A stretch of 64,000 nt of DNA from an uncultured Tateyamaria sp. (GCF_947503465.1 NZ_CANNDN010000002.1:496001-560000); one strand, 5' to 3'. Positions 39,818 to 49,412 are shown, counted from the first letter of the stretch. Made by a program: numbers and translations. Notes: generated from the sequence alone by a model not told the origin.

Positions 39818-41458
39818 TCACATCTTGGCGCGTTCGCTGGCGAGGCCACGCCAGATGCACCAGCACATCAGCAACAGCACAACGGTGAACAGAAGCCCCG
39901 TTGAAATCACCATCGACTGAAGCGCGGCAAGACCGCCGCCGACAAGAAGGGCGATGGCCACGGCACCTTCGAAGATGCACCAGAACACACGTTGGGGGAG
40001 CGGGGCGTCGATCTTGCCGCCCGCCGTGATCGTGTCGATCACGAGCGAGCCGGAATCGGACGACGTGACAAAGAACACGATCACCAGAACGATCCCGATA
40101 AAGGACGTGATCCCGGCCAGCGGCATCGGTTCGAGCATCTTGAACAGCTGCAGCGGAAGCTCTGCCTGCTGGGCGGCGGTATAGCCATCGGCCAGGACCT
40201 GGTTGATGGCCGTGCCGCCAAAGATCGCCATCCACGCAACGCAGACGAAGGATGGGATGATCAGCACGCAGGTGACGAATTCACGCACAGTGCGGCCCCG
40301 GCTGACCCGCGCGATGAACATGCCGACAAAGGGTGACCAGCTGATCCACCACGCCCAGTAGAACGCGGTCCAGCCCTGGCTGAAGTTCACATCCGCGCGC
40401 CCAAACGGATTGGCGAGCGCGGGAAGGTAGGTGACATAGGCCACGAGGCTGTCCCAGAAGAAGGTCAGCAGGAACGCGGTCGGCCCGACGATGAGGACAA
40501 AGAGCGCCAGTATCGCCGCAAGCCCCATGTTGAGTTCGGAGAGCACCTTTACCCCTCCATCCAGCCCGCGCAGGACCGAGATGAGCGCCACCGCCGTGAT
40601 CAGGGTGATCAGGACAATCTCGGACGTCGTGCCCATGGGAAGGCCGAAGAGCGCGTTGAGACCGGCCGTGGCCTGTGTGGCCCCGAAGCCCAGAGATGTC
40701 GCAAGACCGAAAAGGGTCGCGAACACGGCGATGATATCGATGATGTGCCCGGGCCAGCCCCAGACACGTTCGCCCAGTATGGGATAGAATGCGGACCGGA
40801 TCGTCAGCGGCAGGCCCTTGTTGTAGGTAAAGAGCGCGAGGGCCAGGGCGACGGTTGCGTAGATGGCCCAGGGGTGCAGACCCCAGTGAAAGATCGTCGC
40901 GGCCATGCCAAGTCGAATGGACCCGGCCTCGTCCGCGGTGGCGGCGCCAAGCGGCGCCCAGTCCGTGCGCAGGTCATTTTCAAGTGCGGTCCCGCCGAAG
41001 GCCGTTGAAAAATGCGTCAGCGGCTCGGATACGCCGTAGAACATCAGCCCGATGCCCATGCCGGCGGCAAACAGCATCGCGAACCAGGCCGGATAGCTGT
41101 AATCCGCCGTAGCCTCTGATCCACCCAGGCGGACAGAGCCGAACGGCGTCACGATCAGCAAGAGCGCAAAGATCACGACCAGATCCGCCGCGCCAATCAG
41201 GAACCAATCGAAATTCTTGGTCGTAAAATCGAACATCGCGGCAAAGATCGGACCCGCCTGTGTCGGAAAGGCCAGCGTGAAGAACACAAACGCCACGACA
41301 GCCAGCCCCGAGATCACGAAGACCGGGTTGTGGATGTCGACGCCAAACTGACCGACGCTTTTCTGGATATTGTCCTGACCAAGCTCGTAATTGGTTTCGA
41401 TCACATCGCTTTCGCCCTCTGGTTCGGGTATGCCCGTTCCGGCGGTTACATCTGACAT
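39818..41458 (-). CDS. BCCT-family (betaine/choline/carnitine) transporter
   Basis: This 546-aa protein has twelve helices and the BCCT signature AAGMGIGLMFYGVSEPLTH, plus the Trp-rich core region (AFYWAWWISWSPFVGMFIAR). A 45-residue hydrophilic N-terminus precedes helix 1. The family imports glycine betaine, choline or related compatible solutes with Na+ or H+. It sits next to a universal stress protein on the same strand. A perfect 11-bp hairpin lies in its leader. Confidence 0.93.
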   Translation of the reverse strand: MSDVTAGTGIPEPEGESDVIETNYELGQDNIQKSVGQFGVDIHNPVFVISGLAVVAFVFFTLAFPTQAGPIFAAMFDFTTKNFDWFLIGAADLVVIFALLLIVTPFGSVRLGGSEATADYSYPAWFAMLFAAGMGIGLMFYGVSEPLTHFSTAFGGTALENDLRTDWAPLGAATADEAGSIRLGMAATIFHWGLHPWAIYATVALALALFTYNKGLPLTIRSAFYPILGERVWGWPGHIIDIIAVFATLFGLATSLGFGATQATAGLNALFGLPMGTTSEIVLITLITAVALISVLRGLDGGVKVLSELNMGLAAILALFVLIVGPTAFLLTFFWDSLVAYVTYLPALANPFGRADVNFSQGWTAFYWAWWISWSPFVGMFIARVSRGRTVREFVTCVLIIPSFVCVAWMAIFGGTAINQVLADGYTAAQQAELPLQLFKMLEPMPLAGITSFIGIVLVIVFFVTSSDSGSLVIDTITAGGKIDAPLPQRVFWCIFEGAVAIALLVGGGLAALQSMVISTGLLFTVVLLLMCWCIWRGLASERAKM

Positions 41459-41490
41459 TTCAATGTCCCTTTCTGTACGGCAAACGACGG

Positions 41491-41518
41491 CTCTCCCAAG
41501 CTGTCCGGCTTGGGAGAG
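41491..41518 (-). promoter_or_regulatory. Perfect hairpin in the BCCT leader
   Basis: CTCTCCCAAGC/GCTTGGGAGAG, 11 bp with a 6-base loop, located 33 bp upstream of the BCCT start and 128 bp after the USP stop. No T run follows on either strand, so an attenuator, processing or stability element is as likely as a terminator. Confidence 0.5.
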
Positions 41519-41646
41519 CGCAGTCTGCGACTGACGGCGGCGGCGCGGTCCGCACGCCGGATTTTCTTGATTTCAGACCCTCGGGTAACAGAGGCATTCA
41601 CAAGATGCGACCGGGTTTCCAATTTCTTGTTCAAAGCGGTTCACAA

Positions 41647-42384
41647 TTACGTCGGTTCCGGCACCACGAGGACCGGGCATGGCGCAATTCTGGTGACGTG
41701 CCGGTCCAGCGTTGGGTTGAACAAACCCTCGAGCCAAGACCGGTTGGGAGACCCGACAACGATCAGATCGGCGTTGCAGGTTTCGGCATAGGCAACGATC
41801 TCGCCTTCGATCGGACCGGTTCTGACCTCTATTTCCACGGCGTCTCCTGCGCCGCAGGTATCGCGCAGGTCCGCAAGCAGTTTCTTCCGATCTTCCAGGA
41901 TCGCTGAAGTGTCGACGCGCACGCCCTGAACCGTTCCGGCCATCGGCATGGCCGCCATCGACCCCACCGTGTCAGCCTCGGACGGGACGATGTTCAAAAG
42001 CGATACGTCACCATCGGACAGGTCCGCCATGTCCAACGCATGATCCAGCACGACACGGTTGAGGTCCTGCCGTGCCGTGGTCACGACAATGATCCGCTTG
42101 AATTGGCTGGACCGGTTCTGGACAGCGTCCGCGGCAGGCGCGGCGGTGTCCTTTGTGTCGCCCAGCTGCGCCAGGGCGCGACGCAGATCTTCGGCCTTGT
42201 AGGTGGGTTCCGGGCTTTCCATTCCTTCTGCGGTGGCGTCGACCAACTGCTCGGCATCGACCACCATCGATTGAAGGACTTTCTGCTTTTCATCCCATGT
42301 CAGCTTCTCGTCTGTCAGGACTTGATCCGGTGCATCGAAAAAATACACAGGGTTTGCAATACGTTGTTGTGCGTAACGGGTCAT
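41647..42384 (-). CDS. Universal stress protein with N-terminal extension
   Basis: This 245-aa protein has a ~90-residue non-USP leader (MTRYAQQRIANPVYFFDAPD and a charged helical part) followed by a UspA domain (FKRIIVVTTARQDLNRVVLD to the end, CPVLVV). The ATP-loop pattern G-2X-G-9X-G-S/T is not kept: it reads GSPN and later FNPT, so it is likely non-ATP-binding. It is on the same strand as the BCCT gene. No EcfG-type promoter was seen. Confidence 0.88.
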   Translation of the reverse strand: MTRYAQQRIANPVYFFDAPDQVLTDEKLTWDEKQKVLQSMVVDAEQLVDATAEGMESPEPTYKAEDLRRALAQLGDTKDTAAPAADAVQNRSSQFKRIIVVTTARQDLNRVVLDHALDMADLSDGDVSLLNIVPSEADTVGSMAAMPMAGTVQGVRVDTSAILEDRKKLLADLRDTCGAGDAVEIEVRTGPIEGEIVAYAETCNADLIVVGSPNRSWLEGLFNPTLDRHVTRIAPCPVLVVPEPT

Positions 42385-43307
42385 GGCGTGTTCGTGGTCT
42401 CCTGTGTCATGTTCGGTTTCTGGTGCGTTCGGGCCAAGGATCGTGGTTGGCGCGTGTCAGGCCCGTGGCGGCGCCAAGGGCCATCCCAGGGATATTCCGG
42501 TCATCAGCTCGCCCCACCACGATGATGCCGCGTGGGATCGGCAGACACTGCTTTGCTTCGCCGGCACGCTTTCCCTGCATGCGCATGCCAAAACGATGCC
42601 GAAACGCCGCTGTCGTGAACCCAAGATCCACGTGAGGCACCAATTCGACGGAGCGGACAGTGCGACCGACATTGGTAGACGGTCACGTATCAACTCTGGG
42701 TTTCCAACTTGCACGTCGGCGATAAGTTCCACATGAGCCGGAAGTATCATCGGCGTCAGACCCTTACGTGACGCAGACGGAGCCTCGTCTTCGGGCACGT
42801 CGCGCGCGGTCCGACAGCGCGCCCTGTTTGACGCATCACGCTTTTTGCGTTGGGCTGCGGATTTCGTCCGTTCAGAGCGCCGCATGGCGCGCATTTCGCG
42901 GGCTGACGTTTACGTGCCCATCCCGCTGAAATTGGGCCAATACACTGGTTGACCGGGGGCATCACCATGGCTGCGTACGTCACGTGGAGGCGGCAGGGAA
43001 GCCCGCTTGGAAAAATGGAACGATCCAACCAGGGCAAGGCCGACGTGGCCGCGAAGGGGTCGGCCCGTCTCAGACACCCCCCAAACGGTCGGGAGGTGTG
43101 GTTGACCTTTCAGATGCAATTGAATGCAGGCACCTTGCGACACTTGTTGCCTGCCCGGAAATGCAGGCTGAGCGCTTCAACATGTCTGCCGACACCTTCC
43201 GTCCCCCCAACAAAGCGCCGCAAGGCCCGATGGTGGGCTGAACGGCGACATTGAAGGGGTTTTTCTTCCGCCCAGACAGAGTGAAGATCGTCTTGGTATG
43301 GAAACGA
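42385..43307 (-). other. 923-bp stretch without a supported gene
   Basis: No clean gene is present. On the minus strand two adjacent frames read like one broken protein: ILPAHVELIADVQVGNPELI (about 42750-42690), then after a +1 shift near 42645, VPHVDLGFTTAAFRHRFG and RGIIVVGRADDRNIPGMALG, ending at a stop near 42407. This could be a decayed gene or chance. The rest (42.9-43.3 kb) shows nothing I can support. Confidence 0.35.
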
Positions 43308-43382
43308 TGGTGCCCGGGGGCGGAATCGAACCACCGACACGAGGATTTTCAATCCACTGCTCTACCCCTGAGCTACCCGGGC
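43308..43382 (-). tRNA. tRNA-Phe (anticodon GAA)
   Basis: On the minus strand the 75-nt cloverleaf starts GCCCGGG, pairs with CCCGGGC, has D arm GCTC...GAGC, anticodon loop TTGAAAA (GAA), T loop TTCGATT and an encoded CCA end. The anticodon stem GTGGA/TCCTC contains a T-T mismatch at the second pair. No integrase or attachment repeat was seen next to it. Confidence 0.93.
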
Positions 43383-43463
43383 ACGGGAGAAGCCTGCGGC
43401 TTCGGGTGCGGGCGTGATAAGCGTATCACCAGGCACTGTCCATAGGAAAATCACCGCTGACGC

Positions 43464-43634
43464 CTAATGTGGCGCAGAGCCTGCATCGTCGGGCAAATCG
43501 GGGTCTTCCTCGCGCTGGGACGGCACCGCGTATCCGCCATTCATCCAACGTGCCAGGTCCACATCCGCACATCGGCGAGAGCAGAAAGGGCGATATTCCC
43601 GCACTGTCTTCTTCGCGCAGATCGGACAGGTCAC
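43464..43634 (-). CDS. yacG: YacG zinc-finger DNA gyrase inhibitor
   Basis: This 56-aa protein starts at GTG 43634 with CPIC (Cys3, Cys6) and later FCSRRC (Cys18, Cys22), the Zn-binding set, then DLARWMNGGYAVP, the YacG signature. YacG binds GyrB and blocks DNA gyrase. The start overlaps the RNase E/G stop (GTGA), so it is translationally coupled in the infA-maf-rng-yacG cluster, which is conserved in Rhodobacterales. Confidence 0.93.
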   Translation of the reverse strand: MTCPICAKKTVREYRPFCSRRCADVDLARWMNGGYAVPSQREEDPDLPDDAGSAPH

Positions 43635-44653
43635 ACCAGCACCTCTGTCAACGGCAGACGCGCGCGTTTGCGCTGCAATTCATAATGTCCCAGCGGCGTC
43701 CAACCGGCCATCACCGTATCAATTTCGTCCTTGCGCAGGGCAGCTTTCAGCGCGGCCTCGAACGTCTTGCGTTCTTTCTTGGGCATGGGAGCCAGATCAA
43801 TGGTGACCTGCCCGCCAAGGCCACGCACCCGCAGGGCGGCGGGCAAGCGTCGGGCACAGGCAAGATTGGCCCTGAGCCCCGCAGCAAACGATCCGTCGGC
43901 GCCGGTGTTCACATCCACGGCAACCAGCGCGCGGGTCGCCTCCACATACATGCCTGCGCCGCCGTCCAACGCCACAAAGGGGCCTTTGGACCGGTCAATC
44001 GCGTCAAGGACACCGTGCGTTTCGAAACACCCCGCATCTGTCACGACCTCTGCGGGATCGATCCAGTCGCGCCACGCCAGCACGTGCGGGCCATCCCCTT
44101 CGGCCAGAACTTCGGGGCCCGTGCCCTGGTCTGCCGTTACCGCTTCGGCCAATGCATGCATGGCGTCGATGTCGGCCGCGACCTCGGACGGGTCGGCGGT
44201 TGCGGCGGCTGATCGGATAATCAGGCCCATGGGACTGTCGCCCATACCCTCATGCGCGAGGGCCAGCAGTGCGTCCCTTGCATCCTCATCGCGGATGCTG
44301 CGTGACAGGTTCAGACCCGGCGCATCCGGCGTCACGATTGCGTAGCGGCTTTTGAACAGCACCTTGTGGCTGACGGGGATCGCCTTGCCCGGTTCGGCAT
44401 ATCCGGTGACCTGGACCTGCACCGTCTCGCCCGGGCCGATCCCCTTGACGCCGCGCAAGTATGCGGCGCCGTCCGGCGTTTTCAGAAACACGCCCCCCTG
44501 CCCCTTGACGGGCCGATCCGTGACCGCCCGGTAGATCGTTCCGGGGCGTGGCGTATCCGCGTCGATCAGCAGATCATCCAGTTGGCCATCAACCATCAGG
44601 GCCGCCGCTTCGCGCCCATCGAGGTGATCCAGCAGAATTTGCCGTCCCTTCAT
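43631..44653 (-). CDS. Short RNase E/G-family ribonuclease
   Basis: This 340-aa protein matches the catalytic part of RNase E/G: GIIRSAA-like [29 protein letters not shown] containing the Mg2+-site Asp, and [18 protein letters not shown]. It is shorter than classical RNase G, with a reduced N-terminal S1-like region. It would process rRNA or mRNA in the cytoplasm. It overlaps maf by 4 bp and yacG by 4 bp. Confidence 0.9.
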   Translation of the reverse strand: MKGRQILLDHLDGREAAALMVDGQLDDLLIDADTPRPGTIYRAVTDRPVKGQGGVFLKTPDGAAYLRGVKGIGPGETVQVQVTGYAEPGKAIPVSHKVLFKSRYAIVTPDAPGLNLSRSIRDEDARDALLALAHEGMGDSPMGLIIRSAAATADPSEVAADIDAMHALAEAVTADQGTGPEVLAEGDGPHVLAWRDWIDPAEVVTDAGCFETHGVLDAIDRSKGPFVALDGGAGMYVEATRALVAVDVNTGADGSFAAGLRANLACARRLPAALRVRGLGGQVTIDLAPMPKKERKTFEAALKAALRKDEIDTVMAGWTPLGHYELQRKRARLPLTEVLV

Positions 44654-45216
44654 GTCCAGACCTCCATTCCAGCCGCCTGCAACAGACCCGCCGTCTCGGC
44701 CAGTGGCAAACCGACGATCCCGGTAAAAGACCCGGAAATCCAAGGGATAAGAGCACTGGCCGGTCCCTGAATAGCGTAGCCACCCGCCTTGCCCTGCCAG
44801 TCATCCGTGGCCAGATAGCCCGTCAATTCAGGGTCTGACAGCGGTTTCATCCGGACCGTGCTGACGACATCACGTTCCCAGATCCGGTTGCCTTTGCGCA
44901 CGGCAACGGCGGTGATCACCCGGTGGCGTCGACCTGACATCAGACGCAGGAACGCCCGGGCCTCGTCCTTGTTTGCGGGCTTGCCCAGGATGCGGCGGCC
45001 CAGCGCGACGGTCGTGTCCGCGCACAGCACGATATCCGTCGCCGCGGCCTTGACCGCCGCCACTTTCTCGCGGGCCATGCGGGCGCAATAGGGGCGCGGC
45101 AACTCGCCCTTGAGCGGTGTTTCGTCGATGTCGGGGGGGCGCACGGTGTCGGGAACAATACCCAGTTGCCCAAGCAGTTCCAGCCGTCGCGGGCTTCCCG
45201 ATCCGAGGATGAACAT
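44650..45216 (-). CDS. maf: Maf-family nucleotide pyrophosphatase
   Basis: This 188-aa protein has the Maf start [12 protein letters not shown], the catalytic [22 protein letters not shown] and [13 protein letters not shown]. Maf proteins hydrolyse dTTP, UTP or modified NTPs. ATG 45216 is preferred to the longer frame from 45372 because the domain begins immediately. It overlaps the RNase E/G start (ATGA). Confidence 0.93.
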   Translation of the reverse strand: MFILGSGSPRRLELLGQLGIVPDTVRPPDIDETPLKGELPRPYCARMAREKVAAVKAAATDIVLCADTTVALGRRILGKPANKDEARAFLRLMSGRRHRVITAVAVRKGNRIWERDVVSTVRMKPLSDPELTGYLATDDWQGKAGGYAIQGPASALIPWISGSFTGIVGLPLAETAGLLQAAGMEVWT

Positions 45217-45412
45217 CGATGATCCCAACCCGTGTGTGACCCATGCGTGCGCTGCTTGGCGTGCCTTGCAACAGCAGGGGTGATGCCAGCCCGCGCGGCC
45301 CTTGTAAATAAGGTTAATCAGCCGAAACAGGGCCTGCACAGCCCGTACACAAGCTGTGCACAGGTCGTGCACCGCGCATGCACCGAACCCAACCGTTAAC
45401 GGTGCGTACGGT

Positions 45413-45631
45413 TTACTTGAACCGGTAGTTGATCCGACCCTTGGTCAGATCATAGGGGGTCATTTCGACCTGCACCTTGTCGCCTGCCAGAACCCGGATA
45501 CGGTTCTTGCGCATTTTCCCTGCCGTGTGTGCGATGATCTCATGGCCATTCTCAAGCTCGACCCGAAACGTCGCATTGGGCAGGAGTTCCTTCACGACAC
45601 CGGGAAATTCGAGCGTATCTTCCTTGGCCAT
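45413..45631 (-). CDS. infA: Translation initiation factor IF-1
   Basis: This 72-aa protein begins [20 protein letters not shown] and ends [13 protein letters not shown], the IF-1 OB-fold sequence, at standard length. It binds the 30S A site during initiation. GGAG precedes ATG 45631. It lies upstream of maf on the same strand with a 196-bp gap holding palindromic elements. Confidence 0.98.
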   Translation of the reverse strand: MAKEDTLEFPGVVKELLPNATFRVELENGHEIIAHTAGKMRKNRIRVLAGDKVQVEMTPYDLTKGRINYRFK

Positions 45632-45712
45632 GGTCTCTCCTTCGTTACACGGCCCGCCAAGTTGCGGACGCGCCACTAAATGCGCCCCCGCGCCCCATAA
45701 TTCAAGGGGTAA

Positions 45713-46603
45713 TCAGGCCAGTGTCTCGACTGTGACAGGATCGGCACGACCCGTTTGCGCATCCCAGTCCCTGCGGTTGAGCACGGCACCGTCGGCGCGG
45801 ACGGCAGCCACCGCCGCAAGATCGACATCGCCGTAGACCCAGCCGGGCGCGTTCAGGGTGCCCAGGGCGATGACACCGTCGTCGGGAAACCCCTTGTCCG
45901 GCGGGCCGAAAATGCCCCCGGCGCCAACCGATACATCCACCGCTTCGGACCACGCCGCCGCCCCCACGACCGAGGACATGACGGTCACACACTGATTTTC
46001 CAATGCACGGGCCTGCGCGCCGATCCGCACGCGGGAATACCCTGTCAGCGCCTCGGTCACGGACGGCACCAGCAGGATGTCCGCGTCCGCCAGCGCCCGG
46101 CCCAGGAGCGGGAATTCGCTGTCGTAGCAGATCAAGACGCCGATTCTGCCCAGGGCGGTGTCAAACAGACGCAACGGACCGCCCGGCACCACATTCCATG
46201 TCTCGGCCTCGAAACGGGTCATGACCTGCTTGTCCTGCACGCCCATGCGCCCCGACGGCGCAAAGAGGCGCGCACGGTTGACGGGACGCGTCACCCCATC
46301 GGGCAGATGCGTCGTTGCGGGACCCGACGCGGCAAGTATGTGGACGCCATGTTGCGCGGCAAGATGGGCATGCATGGCGTCCGCCTCTGCCAGACGGTCG
46401 GCCACTGCGAACAGGGACGCTTCCAGGTCGGCCGCGACATCCAACCCGGCAAGCGTTGCCAATTCCATCGCGCCGTATTCGGGGAAAACCAGAAGGTCCG
46501 CACCTGCCGTCGCCGCCTCATCCACCCAAGCGCTTAGCTTGTCCTCGTACGCGGCCCAATCGGGCAGGACGTCCAACGGATATGCAGCGGTCGCGATCCT
46601 CAT
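45713..46603 (-). CDS. Carbon-nitrogen hydrolase (nitrilase superfamily)
   Basis: This 296-aa protein has the nitrilase Glu-Lys-Cys triad: FPEYGAMEL (Glu near 45), QDKQVMTRFE (Lys) and LICYDSEFPL (Cys near 148). It belongs to the branch often annotated as amidohydrolase near a GNAT or regulator; the substrate is unknown. ATG 46603 is used; an in-frame ATG lies 6 bp upstream. Divergent from the LysR regulator. Confidence 0.9.
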   Translation of the reverse strand: MRIATAAYPLDVLPDWAAYEDKLSAWVDEAATAGADLLVFPEYGAMELATLAGLDVAADLEASLFAVADRLAEADAMHAHLAAQHGVHILAASGPATTHLPDGVTRPVNRARLFAPSGRMGVQDKQVMTRFEAETWNVVPGGPLRLFDTALGRIGVLICYDSEFPLLGRALADADILLVPSVTEALTGYSRVRIGAQARALENQCVTVMSSVVGAAAWSEAVDVSVGAGGIFGPPDKGFPDDGVIALGTLNAPGWVYGDVDLAAVAAVRADGAVLNRRDWDAQTGRADPVTVETLA

Positions 46604-46652
46604 GCCCATGTTGTGCACCACCCGCGCCAAATGGTGCAAGGCTTGGCGTATC

Positions 46653-46668
46653 TTTCAACTTTCTGAAA
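46653..46668 (+). promoter_or_regulatory. Possible LysR-type operator
   Basis: Inverted repeat TTTCA-N6-TGAAA between the divergent nitrilase-family and LysR genes, where LysR regulators usually bind. Direct evidence is limited to the symmetry and position. Confidence 0.35.
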
Positions 46669-46751
46669 TATGGCCTGCGCGAAAGCGGATTTTTCTTGAC
46701 CTTGGCCCCAACGCGACATTCAAAGATTGCGAAACTGGACAGGGGCAACAC

Positions 46752-47714
46752 ATGCTGAGCAAGGGCGTCACATTGCGCGGGCTTGAGGTTTTCGAAGCCC
46801 TGGCCGCGACCGGATCGGTTGCGCAGGCCGCCGTGGTGACCGGGCTGAGCCAACCTGCGGTCAGCCAGCAGTTGCGCAACCTGGAGACAGCGCTGTCGAC
46901 CGACCTGGTCGATCACGGGAGGCGGCCCATGCGGCTGACGCCCGCGGGCACCAGTTTCCTGGCGCGGGCAGAGGCGGCGCTGTCGCAGCTTCGGCTGGCG
47001 CAATCCGAATTGACGGTCATGGACCTGGCGCATCTGTCGTCCCTGTCCATTGGCGTGATCGACGATTTCGAGAACGACCTGACCCCCCGATTGGTCACGA
47101 TCCTGGCAGACAGCCTGACCCGCTGCAAATTCACGCTCGCCACCGCGCCCAGCCATGAAATCCTGCAGGCGATATCCGACAAAAGCCTGCATATCGCCAT
47201 CTCGGCCAGTGACGGGACGATGCGCGACGGCGTGCTGGAGTATCCGCTGGCGCGCGATCCGTTCATCCTGGTGGCCCCGCGCGGCATTGTGCGCGATGGC
47301 AATCCGATGTCGATCCTGCCCGATCTGCCCTTTTTGCGCTATGAACGCGAACAGCTGATTTCGCGTCAGATCGAAGCGCATCTTGCACGCCAGAAGCTGG
47401 ATTTTTCCGACCGTTTCGAAATTGGCAGTCACCTGGCGCTGATGGCGATGGTTGCGCGCCGCATCGGGTGGTCCGTGACCACGCCGCTGGGGTATATGCG
47501 CGCCGGCCGCTTTCATGATCAGGTGGACGCCTTTCCCCTGCCCTTCAAACCGTTTTCGCGGACCATATCGCTTTATGCCAGTGCGGATTGGGCGGGCGAC
47601 GTGCCCACGGATGTCGCGAACACGATGCGCCGCCTGATCAAGACGCACATGATTGATCCGGCCCTGACCCAGCTGCCCTGGCTGGCCGGCGATCTGCGTC
47701 TGCTGGACGCCTGA
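46752..47714 (+). CDS. LysR-family transcriptional regulator
   Basis: This 320-aa protein has an N-terminal winged HTH (LRGLEVFEALAATGSVAQAA, LSQPAVSQQLRNLETAL) and a periplasmic-binding-like effector domain (~95-300). ATG 46752 begins right at the HTH. It is divergent from the nitrilase-family gene, its likely target, and 17 bp ahead of the sirtuin gene. Confidence 0.92.
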   Translation: MLSKGVTLRGLEVFEALAATGSVAQAAVVTGLSQPAVSQQLRNLETALSTDLVDHGRRPMRLTPAGTSFLARAEAALSQLRLAQSELTVMDLAHLSSLSIGVIDDFENDLTPRLVTILADSLTRCKFTLATAPSHEILQAISDKSLHIAISASDGTMRDGVLEYPLARDPFILVAPRGIVRDGNPMSILPDLPFLRYEREQLISRQIEAHLARQKLDFSDRFEIGSHLALMAMVARRIGWSVTTPLGYMRAGRFHDQVDAFPLPFKPFSRTISLYASADWAGDVPTDVANTMRRLIKTHMIDPALTQLPWLAGDLRLLDA

Positions 47715-47731
47715 ACACAAGGAGCGCTGCC

Positions 47732-48430
47732 ATGTCTGCGCCGTCGATCGTCATCCTGACCGGGGCCGGTATATCGGCCGAAAGTGGCCTGGGCACCTTC
47801 CGCGATGAAGGCGGGCTGTGGGCACAGCACCGGATCGAGGATGTCGCGACGCCCGAAGCGTTCGCGCGCAATCCGCAGCTGGTTGTGGATTTTTACAATG
47901 CCCGCCGCACCCAGGCCCATGCAGCGACCCCGAATGCCGCACATGTCGCGATTGCCCGATTGCAGGCGAACCATGCGGGGCCCGTCACGCTGGTGACGCA
48001 GAATGTCGACGACCTGCACGAAAAAGGCGGCAGTCAGGACGTCATTCACATGCATGGCGCGTTGACGTCGGCGCTGTGTGCAACGTGCGACAACAGGTGG
48101 CCTGCGCCGCTGACCATGGCGGTTGGTGCGGCGTGTCCGCGGTGCAATGCGCCCGCCGCGCGCCCGGATATCGTCTGGTTTGGCGAAATCCCATACCACA
48201 TGGAGCGGATTGAACGGGCGCTGAGCGCGGCGGACATCTTTGTTGCCATCGGAACGTCAGGCAATGTCTATCCTGCGGCCGGTTTCGTGCAGATGGCCCG
48301 GCATGTCGGGGCCCGGACCATAGAGATGAACCTTGATCCGGGCGAGAACGCGGGTCTGTTTGACGAGACCCGACCCGGCAAGGCCTCTGACACGGTCCCC
48401 GTCTGGGTGGAGACGGTGTTGGCCGGGTAA
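47732..48430 (+). CDS. NAD-dependent protein deacylase (sirtuin, CobB-like)
   Basis: This 232-aa protein has the NAD site GAGISAESGLGTFRD, TQNVDDLHEKGG, the catalytic His in HMHGAL, and a Zn site CATC...CPRC. A Sir2 class III deacylase removes acyl groups from lysines. It starts 17 bp after lysR behind AAGGAG, suggesting co-transcription. Tyr and Arg of the desuccinylase pocket were not clearly placed, so acyl preference is open. Confidence 0.94.
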   Translation: MSAPSIVILTGAGISAESGLGTFRDEGGLWAQHRIEDVATPEAFARNPQLVVDFYNARRTQAHAATPNAAHVAIARLQANHAGPVTLVTQNVDDLHEKGGSQDVIHMHGALTSALCATCDNRWPAPLTMAVGAACPRCNAPAARPDIVWFGEIPYHMERIERALSAADIFVAIGTSGNVYPAAGFVQMARHVGARTIEMNLDPGENAGLFDETRPGKASDTVPVWVETVLAG

Positions 48431-48471
48431 GGCCGGACCCGCGTCCGCCTTGCGATCAGGCGCTGCGGTGG

Positions 48472-48945
48472 TCAGTGGCCGTGCCCGCCATGTGCGCCCG
48501 CTTCGGGTTTGCGGTCGTTGTCGACCGGGATGGTCACCACGACCTCTCCTGCCTGTTCAAAGACGAGGGTGACGTCGATGGTGGCGTCCTGTTCCAGCGG
48601 GCCGGTCAGCCCCATGAGCATGACGTGATCACCGCCCCGCTTCATGTGGTGCATGCTGCCCGCCGGAAGCGCGATCCCGCCCTCGATCTCGGTCATTTGC
48701 AGAACGCCGTCGCTCACCTCGATATGCGTGTGGAGTTCCACGCGGACGGCGGCCTCCGTGCGCGCGGCAATCAGCGTGTCATCCTGCCCGCTGTCGTTGT
48801 GCAGGGTCATGAAGGCCGCACCGGATTTGGCGGCGGGGCTGGCGGCCCGGGCGTAGGGGTCCACGACCATGATACCGTCGGCAAGAACGGGACAGGCCAG
48901 CAACGTGGCGGCGATGGCCGCGGCGATAGGGGTGCGAAGGGACAT
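48472..48945 (-). CDS. Periplasmic copper chaperone PCu(A)C
   Basis: This 157-aa exported protein has a signal peptide (ATLLACPVLADG) and the Cu(I) ligand pattern of PCu(A)C: HTHIEVSDGVLQM and further HHMKRGGDHVMLMGL. The C-terminus is His-rich (GAHGGHGH). The family delivers copper to cytochrome c oxidase. The downstream convergent gene is the sirtuin; the upstream gene on the same strand is a Cys-containing exported protein. Confidence 0.93.
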   Translation of the reverse strand: MSLRTPIAAAIAATLLACPVLADGIMVVDPYARAASPAAKSGAAFMTLHNDSGQDDTLIAARTEAAVRVELHTHIEVSDGVLQMTEIEGGIALPAGSMHHMKRGGDHVMLMGLTGPLEQDATIDVTLVFEQAGEVVVTIPVDNDRKPEAGAHGGHGH

Positions 48946-48987
48946 GTCGTCCTCCTGAATTGAAGTGGTCCAAGGATATGTCGGGGA

Positions 48988-49329
48988 TCACATCAAGACG
49001 GGTGGCGCGCGTGCGAGGGCCTGCTTTACCGCGGCACGGGCATGTCGCACGGCAGGCTGCCACGGGTGCAGGGTCACGACGGTGAATGCGGGGCCCGCAT
49101 GGGTGGCTGGCGGGACCGCGGCGGCGAAGATGTGCAACGCGCAATCGGGGCACAGGTGCGGGGCCTTGGTCGGTTGGCCGTCACGGTCCACGTAGACGGT
49201 CATCACGGTCGCGCCGGTACAGATGACCATCTGGTCGACAGCGGTGGCCGACCCACGCGCCATTGCGGCACTGTGGCTTGTCACCACGAGCGCGAGGCTC
49301 AGAACAAGGGCGGCCAGACTGCGGAACAT
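48988..49329 (-). CDS. Exported hypothetical protein with CxxC (DUF2946-like)
   Basis: This 113-aa protein has a signal peptide (LAALVLSLALVVTSHSAAMA) and LCPDCALHIFAA in a short mature part, which resembles the small Cys-pair proteins found beside copper genes. It lies 42 bp upstream of the PCu(A)C gene on the same strand. A role in copper handling is an inference. Confidence 0.7.
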   Translation of the reverse strand: MFRSLAALVLSLALVVTSHSAAMARGSATAVDQMVICTGATVMTVYVDRDGQPTKAPHLCPDCALHIFAAAVPPATHAGPAFTVVTLHPWQPAVRHARAAVKQALARAPPVLM

Positions 49330-49412
49330 GCCGGATGCCTAGCCCGAAATGCCGCGCGCCTCAACTGCGGCAGATGCGCCGGATCCGCACAAGGCCACGG
49401 CGCAGAAACGGG

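Noticed and set aside
43308..43382. tRNA-Phe as an integration site
   Set aside because: No integrase and no repeated tRNA end were seen on either side within the window; only the empty gap upstream is suggestive.
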